From Micavibrio_B sp964399985 (GTDB lineage Bacteria; Pseudomonadota; Alphaproteobacteria; Micavibrionales; Micavibrionaceae), in assembly GCA_964399985.1 (NCBI GenBank), contig CAYNRY010000001.1, positions 682,001 to 746,000 of the forward strand: DNA of 64,000 nt. Reading direction: 5' to 3'. The position numbers were made by a program, and so were the translations under genes. This document shows, piece after piece, positions 39,379-45,933 of the stretch (its first letter is position 1; every line of letters starts with the position of its first letter). Below the pieces are notes generated by a model, which saw only the letters and a program-made list of their open reading frames with translations, was not told where the DNA came from and did no database searches.

Positions 39379-41193
39379 ATGGGTCTAGTTGGTTTAAAAA
39401 CAAAAATATTTCCGCAAGATCCGCCACAATTAAAGCGGGACTTGCTGGCGCAATATGTGCGTAATCATTCCACGAGTAAATTTGCGACTCCTTTAAGCTG
39501 TGTATTGCTCGCCCTGATGTTGAGCCAATGGGAAAGCTGGACGCATGTTGCGCCATGGCTTTTCATTTCCATGCTGGCGACGCTTTTCTGTCACGTCGTC
39601 AATGATAAGTATAAAGATGGATCTGCGATACCCGACTCTCAGCTTGATAACTGGGCAACAATTATTGCCATACCTCGCATGGTCTTTATTCTGTCATGGG
39701 CCTCTATGGCCTTTTGGGCATGGACACCAGATCATCCGGAAACATTCTTCATGGTTGTTGCCTTATTGATGTCGACGATGGCGATGAACGCATCGCAAAG
39801 CGGCGCGTATCTTCCAATTTATTTCATGGAAATGTTGCCGAAGCTTTTAGCGCTTGCAGTTGTCGCACTTCCAATTGGCGGTATATTTTTTGACGGTATT
39901 TTCATTATCGCATTTTTTGGCTCGCTTTTCTTTACAAAGATTGCCATCACCGTGAACCGCTCCCAGCGCATGATCTTGAATCAAAAATATCAACTTGCCA
40001 AAGCCAAGGAAGATGTCGAGCAGGCGAGTAATGCTAAGTCCGCGTTTCTGGCCACGATCAGTCACGAAGTCCGCACGCCGCTCAACGGTATTCTCGGTAT
40101 TATCAATCTTGTTAAATATACGAAGCTTACCCAAGAGCAGGATGAGTATATCGAGACTATTCGCTATTCTGGCGAGACCTTGCTGACGATGCTGAACGAC
40201 ATTCTGGACTTTTCAAAAATGGAAGCCGGAAAGGTCGATATCGAGAATGTTTCTTTTGATACATTCAGGCTTGTTCATAGCGTTACGAATCTTATGTGGT
40301 CGCGTGCGGCAGAGAAAAACATCACGATCAAATACGAGCTTGATGACGACGTACCGGCCTATGTTACATCGGACCCGACACGTTTGCGCCAGATATTGCT
40401 CAACCTGTCGAGCAACGCGATCAAATTTACCGAAAAAGGCGGCGTTAAAATCAGGGTTAGCTTGATTGAAAAGGAACGTGATTCTGTTGCCGTTGAAGAT
40501 AAAGTCACGCTACGTTTTGCAGTAAGCGATAGCGGTATAGGTATTCCGGAAGAAGCCAAAGAAAAAATGTTCGGCAATTTCAGCCAAGTCGACTCGTCTA
40601 TCTCGCGCCGCTTTGGCGGTACAGGTTTAGGATTATCTATCTGCAAAGGCCTGACGGAATTACTCGGTGGAAAAATCAATTTCTCAAGCGAGTTCGGTAA
40701 AGGATCGACTTTCTGGATCGATATTCCTGTCGTCGTCGCTTCCAGCGATGCGACCATCACAGGTGCAGATCAGTCGCAAGTTATTCCTGTGCTTCAGCCC
40801 ATTCGTATTCTTGTTGCCGAAGATAACCGCGTAAACCAAAAAGTCATTCGCGGTATTCTTGAGCACCAGGGACATTTCGTGCAGATCGTGGAGAACGGGC
40901 AAGAGGCTTTCGATGTTGCCACAACCAAGAGTTTCGATCTTATCCTGATGGATATGCAGATGCCGGTTGTCGACGGGCTTGAAGGCACGAAGCGTATTAT
41001 CGAGGCGGGAGTCGAAACGCCAATTATTGCACTTACCGCCAACGAAATGGATGACGATATCCGTCGCTGCCGCGATGCCGGGATGATCGATCATATCGGT
41101 AAGCCAATCAGGCCGTTCGCATTATTCAGCACACTGGCGACTTATTTCCCGGTCGTCGAGCCGAAAGAAAAAGTTGTCGCGTTGCATCCATAA
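39379..41193 (+). CDS. Hybrid sensor histidine kinase/response regulator
   Basis: A membrane hybrid kinase. The N-terminal 190 residues carry four to six hydrophobic segments. A short linker coil then leads to the HisKA domain with the phospho-acceptor in FLATISHEVRTPLNGILG (about residue 235). HATPase follows: N box LSSNAIKFTEKGG, G1 SDSGIGIPEE, and GGTGLGLSICKGL. The C-terminal receiver domain has RILVAEDNRVNQKVI and phospho-Asp in LILMDMQMPVVDGLEG. No HPt domain is present, so a separate one must exist. The ATG at 39379 lies 6 bases after GAAGGA. No partner regulator lies nearby; the signal is unknown. Confidence 0.93.
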   Translation: MGLVGLKTKIFPQDPPQLKRDLLAQYVRNHSTSKFATPLSCVLLALMLSQWESWTHVAPWLFISMLATLFCHVVNDKYKDGSAIPDSQLDNWATIIAIPRMVFILSWASMAFWAWTPDHPETFFMVVALLMSTMAMNASQSGAYLPIYFMEMLPKLLALAVVALPIGGIFFDGIFIIAFFGSLFFTKIAITVNRSQRMILNQKYQLAKAKEDVEQASNAKSAFLATISHEVRTPLNGILGIINLVKYTKLTQEQDEYIETIRYSGETLLTMLNDILDFSKMEAGKVDIENVSFDTFRLVHSVTNLMWSRAAEKNITIKYELDDDVPAYVTSDPTRLRQILLNLSSNAIKFTEKGGVKIRVSLIEKERDSVAVEDKVTLRFAVSDSGIGIPEEAKEKMFGNFSQVDSSISRRFGGTGLGLSICKGLTELLGGKINFSSEFGKGSTFWIDIPVVVASSDATITGADQSQVIPVLQPIRILVAEDNRVNQKVIRGILEHQGHFVQIVENGQEAFDVATTKSFDLILMDMQMPVVDGLEGTKRIIEAGVETPIIALTANEMDDDIRRCRDAGMIDHIGKPIRPFALFSTLATYFPVVEPKEKVVALHP

Positions 41194-41208
41194 GGCTGGC
41201 GCTTTTAA

Positions 41209-41340
41209 TTCTCAATTCGTAGAAAAAATGGCTCCCTGAGTAGGATTCGAACCTGCACGCTTTGCGTGATTTTTCAATTAACGTAGGTTCGATGTTCTCA
41301 ATTCGTAGAAAAAATGGCTCCCTGAGTAGGATTCGAACCT
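41209..41340. repeat. Tandem duplication of the tRNA-Asn 3' end with a 40-base insert
   Basis: Bases 41209-41254 and 41295-41340 are identical over 46 bases and cover the T-loop-to-CCA end of tRNA-Asn plus about 20 bases of trailer. Between them, 41255-41294 holds a hairpin (CACGC-TTT-GCGTG, 41256-41268), an AT-rich run and GTAGGTTCGA (41283-41292), which is the tRNA-Asn T-arm sequence in inverted orientation. On the tRNA strand the order is full tRNA, insert, then tRNA 3' part. Confidence 0.9.
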
Positions 41341-41389
41341 ACGGCCGCCCGATTAACAGTCGAGAGCTCTACCGCTGAGCTATCAGGGA
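41315..41389 (-). tRNA. tRNA-Asn (GUU)
   Basis: Acceptor TCCCTGA/TCAGGGA, D-arm AGCTCAGCGGTAGAGC, anticodon stem CTCGA/TCGGG with loop CTGTTAA (anticodon GTT), T-arm GTAGG-TTCGAAT-CCTAC, discriminator G and encoded CCA. The gene is intact. Downstream, a second copy of its 3' part follows after a 40-base insert. Confidence 0.96.
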
Positions 41390-41463
41390 ACGTGTAGAAA
41401 CGCGGTGAGGTGATTTCGTAAAGATGTTCGGTTTTGTTGTCAATACCCAGCAACGTAAAAAGG

Positions 41464-42381
41464 CTATTTTTTAATTTTTTCAAGGTCATAAGGGGTCGTT
41501 TGGTACACCAGATTGATCCAGTTGCCGAATAAAAGGTTCCGGTGGGCCCGCCACGTCATATGCGGCTTGCGGGACGGGTCGTTTTCAGGGAAATAATGGA
41601 CTGGCAGGGATGGATTGAGGCCAGCCGCAAGATCGCGCTCATATTCGCTTTTCAGCGTGTCTGTGTCGTATTCCAGATGATTGAACATGTATACTCTTGC
41701 CTTGGACGGTTCATGGACAAGACAAGCGCCGCTTTCATCAGAATCAAGAATGATGTGAAGATACGGAACAGCCTCAATATCCTTGTGTCTAACCTCGGTA
41801 TGGCGCGAGACAGGTATATTGATTATATCGTCAAAGCCGGTGATTAGAGACTGATAATGCGCAACGACTTTATGCGGATAAACGCCGGATTGTTTGGCAG
41901 ATAATTGATGCTTGGGTACTTTGTGGTAGTGATATAGTGCCGCTTGCGCACCCCAGCAGATAAAGAATGAGCTGTGAACATTCGTATCTGACCAATCTAA
42001 AATTTCTTCAAGCTCTTTCCAATACCCTACATCTTCGAATTCAAGTTGCTCGACAGGCGCACCTGTCACGATTAGGCCATCGAATTTGCGATCCTTGATC
42101 TCGTCATGAGTGACATAAAATTCCAGCAAATGGTCTTTCGATGTATTTTTGCTTTCATGAGTACTCATATGGAGAAGTGTAATTTCGATCTGGAGCGGCG
42201 TAGCGCCAAGTACGCGTAAAAGCTGTGTCTCGGTTTTAATCTTGTCCGGCATTAGATTGAGAATAAGAATTTGAAGCGGACGTATATCCTGCCGTTCGGC
42301 CACGCTTTCATTTATAAACGGCACGTTTTCGCGTTCTAAAATCTGGCGGCCGGGAAGGTTATTGGGGATTTTAATGGGCAT
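41464..42381 (-). CDS. metA: Homoserine O-acyltransferase, predicted acetyl-CoA specific
   Basis: MetA catalyses the first step of methionine synthesis from homoserine. The family is unmistakable: residues 33-60 (RPLQILILNLMPDKIKTETQ region), GAPVEQLEFEDVGYW, the nucleophile Cys142 in FFICWGAQAALYHYHK, and RHTEVRHKDI. Residue 111, which sets acyl-donor choice in characterised MetA enzymes (Gly for succinyl-CoA, Glu for acetyl-CoA), is Glu here, so homoserine O-acetyltransferase activity is predicted despite the metA label. The length of 305 aa is normal. No SAM riboswitch was recognised upstream. Confidence 0.93.
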   Translation of the reverse strand: MPIKIPNNLPGRQILERENVPFINESVAERQDIRPLQILILNLMPDKIKTETQLLRVLGATPLQIEITLLHMSTHESKNTSKDHLLEFYVTHDEIKDRKFDGLIVTGAPVEQLEFEDVGYWKELEEILDWSDTNVHSSFFICWGAQAALYHYHKVPKHQLSAKQSGVYPHKVVAHYQSLITGFDDIINIPVSRHTEVRHKDIEAVPYLHIILDSDESGACLVHEPSKARVYMFNHLEYDTDTLKSEYERDLAAGLNPSLPVHYFPENDPSRKPHMTWRAHRNLLFGNWINLVYQTTPYDLEKIKK

Positions 42382-42483
42382 AGGCTTCTTTACGGCAGAG
42401 AGCCGGGCAAATCCATCTATTAATATTTGACATATCGTAAAAGTCCATTCTAGGATGCCGGCATTGAGTAGGGAGATTTATCA

Positions 42484-44145
42484 ATGCGTAATTATCAGTG
42501 GGAAGCTTTTTCAAATGCGGCTTCGCGTTCAATGGATTTCAGGAATTACCTTTATTACGGTGATGTATGGGTGCCGAGTAATTTAAAACAGGGAGATGTA
42601 ATTCGCGCTGATTTGCCGACTTATTTTCGTAAGGATAATCCTGAAATAACGCCACGCAATTGTCTTGTATTAGGTGTAGATATTGACCCTCATTCAATGC
42701 AACTGGAAGCTATCCGCATTGTACGACTTTCCTATGCCGGAGCATTTGAACAGCCCAAAAGCCACGAAATTGTCTTAGATCCAAGAGAAGACGGATATAG
42801 ATTTAAATTAAACGGATTAAGGCAAGCTGCTGTTCTACGCACAGGCCAAATAGAAGTATTGCGTATCGATAGTTCGAATTTCGGATTTAAAATTGACCGG
42901 CTAGGCAGTTTCAGTCCTGAAGTTTATGGAATGATCGCCAAATCTCTTTCGGACGGTTACGAAGAGAAGCGGAGGTTTAAAAGTCAAAAAGGTCTTTATT
43001 CAGTAAATTTGGAACAGACTGTTTATGCAGGCGGAGTCGATCCACAAGATTGGGCACATAGCGATGCATTTCACCTTGATGAAGCGCGTATCGAACATGA
43101 TCGCGGCGGCAGCTCAAATTTTAGAATGCTGTCACCAGAAACCCAAAGCATTCTAACCGAGCGTATGACGAAACAGCTTCCAGAAATGATTTTAACCAGC
43201 AAGCTTCAGCGTTACAGTGAAGAAAGCCGAACCGTAAAGCTGTCAAATGATCAGCGGGAGACGCAGCGTTCAATTCGCAAGCTTTTGCGGATCATGTCTA
43301 ATCCGCGTAAACAATATTCAGCAAAGGAAATGGGAGCATTGATTGCCAGTGCGGTCCGTGAATATGGCTGGCTTTTTCCCAAAGACCAAAAAGCTGCGCC
43401 CGCTCCAACGGCGTTGGAGGCGATTCCAAATTTTCAGAAACTTTTGGAGGCGCATTTTAATATTGAATCTGAAAACGGCAGCAGCAAACAACGTTTAGCG
43501 CAGATTTTTGTTAAACAATCGATTGATCCCAATTCTTTGCGCGATTTGGAGACATTGGGCGTCGGTGGCTTGATGCGAGAGCCGACAATTAATTTACCTG
43601 AACAATTATGGCGCGGTCGTTACCTGATGATGCGCATTCCAAATTTGGGGCGTCCTGATGATATGAAAGAAGAAAGCTATCGCCCATGCGCACTGTGGAG
43701 AGCGTTTGCTAAAGCCAATGAATTGGGTGAGCCGGTACTCGCAGGATTGGAGCTTCATCCATGTACGCGGGAAAGCGCACATAATTACAGTCATAAAATG
43801 AAGGTACGGCCGTTGGATACGACTGTGCCGCTAGATAGTTTTTTAATTGCCAGTCTTGCCATTCGAGCGCCGATAAGTTCACAATATTTCCAGCCGTTTC
43901 AACCACAGCAAGGAAATTTTTACGAATTGCTTCCGCATATGGTTGAGGCTTTTGAAACCAAGCGGAGGATTGTTGAAGAAGGTAACGGTATGAAAATTTA
44001 TGGTCTGCAAACTATTCCGGAAGACTGGATAGAAATTCAATTACCGGAACCTCCAAACGAAAAAATCCGTCAATATCTTGGACGTAGTGATATTCGCTTT
44101 GTAAACGGGAATAAATTGCCAACTCCTGCCAAAAGATTTGGATAA
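42484..44145 (+). CDS. Hypothetical protein with two PemK-like segments, 553 aa
   Basis: Family not recognised. An N-terminal part (residues 25-85) reads YGDVWVPSNLKQGDVIRADL ... PRNCLVLGVDID, resembling the start of a PemK/MazF-type barrel: gDVi...P......R..LVl. A similar pattern recurs at about residues 370-420 (LWRGRYLMMRIPNLGRP ... YRPCALWRAF ... VLAGLELHP). The middle (200-360) is helical, with a basic stretch. No signal or membrane segment. The ribosome site is AGGGAG. It lies alone between metA (divergent) and tRNA-Cys. The PemK resemblance is by eye and tentative. Confidence 0.72.
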   Translation: MRNYQWEAFSNAASRSMDFRNYLYYGDVWVPSNLKQGDVIRADLPTYFRKDNPEITPRNCLVLGVDIDPHSMQLEAIRIVRLSYAGAFEQPKSHEIVLDPREDGYRFKLNGLRQAAVLRTGQIEVLRIDSSNFGFKIDRLGSFSPEVYGMIAKSLSDGYEEKRRFKSQKGLYSVNLEQTVYAGGVDPQDWAHSDAFHLDEARIEHDRGGSSNFRMLSPETQSILTERMTKQLPEMILTSKLQRYSEESRTVKLSNDQRETQRSIRKLLRIMSNPRKQYSAKEMGALIASAVREYGWLFPKDQKAAPAPTALEAIPNFQKLLEAHFNIESENGSSKQRLAQIFVKQSIDPNSLRDLETLGVGGLMREPTINLPEQLWRGRYLMMRIPNLGRPDDMKEESYRPCALWRAFAKANELGEPVLAGLELHPCTRESAHNYSHKMKVRPLDTTVPLDSFLIASLAIRAPISSQYFQPFQPQQGNFYELLPHMVEAFETKRRIVEEGNGMKIYGLQTIPEDWIEIQLPEPPNEKIRQYLGRSDIRFVNGNKLPTPAKRFG

Positions 44146-44178
44146 TTGCGGAATTTACAAATTAAGGCTCAGTCTAGA

Positions 44179-44323
44179 ACATATCTACTTAAAAGGATAA
44201 ATGGAGGCACGAGCCGGAGTCGACCGCAGGCTTCGCCTGACTAACTTTTAAAACAGGTTCGACTTCTGGCTGGGACATATCTATTTAAAAGGATAAATGG
44301 AGGCACGAGCCGGAGTCGAACCG
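44179..44323. repeat. Tandem duplication of the tRNA-Cys 3' end with a 48-base insert
   Basis: Bases 44179-44226 and 44275-44323 are near-identical (one substitution, one missing A in the first copy) and cover the T-loop-to-CCA end of tRNA-Cys and its trailer. The insert 44227-44274 contains the hairpin CAGGC-TTC-GCCTG (44227-44239), an AT-rich run and GGTTCGACT (44256-44264), the tRNA-Cys T-arm in inverted orientation. The design equals that of the tRNA-Asn duplication. Confidence 0.9.
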
Positions 44324-44371
44324 GCCTACAAGCTTTTGCAGAGCTCTACCTGACCGCTCGGTCACCGCGCC
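44298..44371 (-). tRNA. tRNA-Cys (GCA)
   Basis: Acceptor GGCGCGG/TCGTGCC (two G-T pairs), D-arm GACCGAGCGGTCAGGT, anticodon loop CTGCAAA (anticodon GCA), T-arm GCCGG-TTCGACT-CCGGC, discriminator T and encoded CCA. The T discriminator is the usual tRNA-Cys identity base. A partial second copy of its 3' half lies downstream. Confidence 0.93.
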
Positions 44372-44472
44372 TTCAAAGTCGAGTAGGGAATTAGCAGCTT
44401 TTTTTACGAAAGTCCATTGGCAAAAACGCCGTTTTTCATGTAAAACAAGGGCTTACTTTAAAGGACTCCAAA

Positions 44473-45063
44473 ATGTCAGCATCCAATCTCCAAAAATCCA
44501 ATCTTGGGAAGGCGCGGGAAGCCATGGTCGTTTCCCAATTGCAGCCAGCCGGAATTATTTCAGAAGCCGTTTTGGAAGCCTATCGCAGCGTAGCGCGTGA
44601 AGATTTCGTGCCGGAGCATTTAAGGGCTGTTTGCTATCTTGATGAGTCGCTAAAGCTCGATAACGGGCAGATGATGCTGGAGCCACGTCTGCATGGCCTC
44701 ATGGTCGAAGAGCTGGATATACAGCCGACAGACCGCGCTCTGGATGTCGGCGACATGACAGGCTATTCCGCCGCTGTTTTGGCTAAACTTGCCGGAACGG
44801 TCGTGCCGGGAATGGAAACAACGCAGGGTTCTTTCGATATTATCCTGATCAATGGCGCGGTTGCGGAGATCCCAGAGAAATTGATCAATAAGCTCGATAT
44901 TGGCGGGCGTCTGGCTTGCATATTGATTCCGGACGGCAAAGGGGTCGGCAAGGTCGTTATCGCAACAAAAGAAGCCAGCGGGACAATTGCCAAGCAAGTT
45001 TTTGAAGATGCAAGCGCCGCTTATATCCCGGGATATGAGCCGAAAACAGGGTTCGTTTTTTAG
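44473..45063 (+). CDS. Degenerate protein-L-isoaspartate methyltransferase-like protein
   Basis: It resembles Pcm but is short (196 aa). The N-terminal half has AREAMVVSQLQPAGI and REDFVPEHLRAVCYLDESL, typical of the alphaproteobacterial Pcm-like proteins upstream of tolC. The SAM motif I is ALDVGDMTGYSAAVLAKLAG, where family members have a Gly-rich (E/D)xGxGxG. About 30 residues between motif I and GSFDIILINGAVAEIP, including motif II, appear to be missing. It may be catalytically inactive. No tolC follows here; popZ does, about 140 bases downstream. Confidence 0.8.
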   Translation: MSASNLQKSNLGKAREAMVVSQLQPAGIISEAVLEAYRSVAREDFVPEHLRAVCYLDESLKLDNGQMMLEPRLHGLMVEELDIQPTDRALDVGDMTGYSAAVLAKLAGTVVPGMETTQGSFDIILINGAVAEIPEKLINKLDIGGRLACILIPDGKGVGKVVIATKEASGTIAKQVFEDASAAYIPGYEPKTGFVF

Positions 45064-45202
45064 AATTATGTAACCTTTTGGTCATATCCCTTGTGGATAG
45101 AGTCCGCGCTGTCATAAAATCCTGCTTTGACAAGGGCTTATCCTTGATACAAAATGCTTTCGTTAAAGCTCCTAAGGTAATTACTCATTTTAAAGGCTGG
45201 GC

Positions 45203-45835
45203 ATGGCTTCCAAACCCGAACAGGAACCTTCCATCGAGGAAATCCTAGCTTCCATCCGTCAGATCATTTCTGACGACGATCAGCCACGCGAATCTGATAT
45301 CGATTTATCTGCGAAACCGGAAGAAAAATTTGAAATTCCTGTAGCGCAAGCAGAGCCGGAAGAAACGCCGAAAGCATCTTTTGCTGAAGTTCTTGAGCTG
45401 ACCAATGAAATCCCCGCCGAGCCGGAAGCCGTTGCGGCTTCCGCTGATGATATCGACGCGATGTTTAATTCTGCGCCTGTCGAAGAACCGAAAGCGCCGG
45501 AACCGGAGCCTGTGAAATTTGAAGAGCCGGCCCCGAAAGTAACGCCGTTTCCATCCGCGCCGCATCCATCCGTTGATGCTGTTGAGTCCATTTTCACCAA
45601 TACGGCAGCGCAGGCGACATCTGCTGCGTTCTCCAAACTCGTCGGCAATATCCCGGTCGAGCGCGAAGAAAACATGACGATGTATGCGAATGGCCGTGTC
45701 ACGATCGAAGATATGGTTCGCGATATGCTCAAGCCTATGCTGCGCGACTGGGTCAACGAGAATGTTCCGGCGATTGTCGAACGCCTCGTCGAAAAAGAAC
45801 TGGAAAAGCTTGCCAGACAGGCCCGCGACCAGTAA
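45203..45835 (+). CDS. popZ: PopZ-like polar organizing protein (DUF2497)
   Basis: PopZ forms polar condensates that tether ParB/parS and cell-cycle kinases in alphaproteobacteria. The N-terminal helix EPSIEEILASIRQIISDD (residues 8-25) is the partner-binding motif. The middle (30-135) is acidic and Pro-rich, as expected for the disordered linker. The C-terminal oligomerisation helices carry VTIEDMVRDMLKPMLRDWVN and ENVPAIVERLVEKELEKLAR. The length is 210 aa. It stands before valS, the usual neighbour, with a palindromic repeat between. Confidence 0.92.
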   Translation: MASKPEQEPSIEEILASIRQIISDDDQPRESDIDLSAKPEEKFEIPVAQAEPEETPKASFAEVLELTNEIPAEPEAVAASADDIDAMFNSAPVEEPKAPEPEPVKFEEPAPKVTPFPSAPHPSVDAVESIFTNTAAQATSAAFSKLVGNIPVEREENMTMYANGRVTIEDMVRDMLKPMLRDWVNENVPAIVERLVEKELEKLARQARDQ

Positions 45836-45860
45836 AAACTAAGCCTTAAATTTCATTTTT

Positions 45861-45917
45861 TCGTCATTCCCGCGAAGGCGGGGATCCATGGACCTCCGCC
45901 TTCGCGGAGGTGACGGA
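45861..45917. repeat. Dispersed palindromic repeat before valS
   Basis: CGTCATTCCCGCGAAGGCGG at 45863 opens an element with two hairpins (CCCGCGAAGGCGGGG and CCTCCGC-CTT-CGCGGAGG), ending GTGACGG. It ends 17 bases before the valS ATG, so the second hairpin would be in the valS leader. Confidence 0.75.
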
Positions 45918-45933
45918 TAACGGTAGGATCCTT

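Noticed and set aside
42382..42483. Possible SAM-II riboswitch upstream of metA (GGATTTG followed by a GC hairpin and TAAAGAAGCC).
   Set aside because: The GATTTG core is present, but no P1 stem pairs around it and the 3' pseudoknot strand is not recognisable. Only a short CGGC/GCCG hairpin can be formed.
41194..44371. Genomic island bounded by the tRNA-Asn and tRNA-Cys repeats.
   Set aside because: The two repeat pairs have different sequences and are not direct repeats of one another. The DNA between them holds metA and one orphan, with no integrase or mobility gene.
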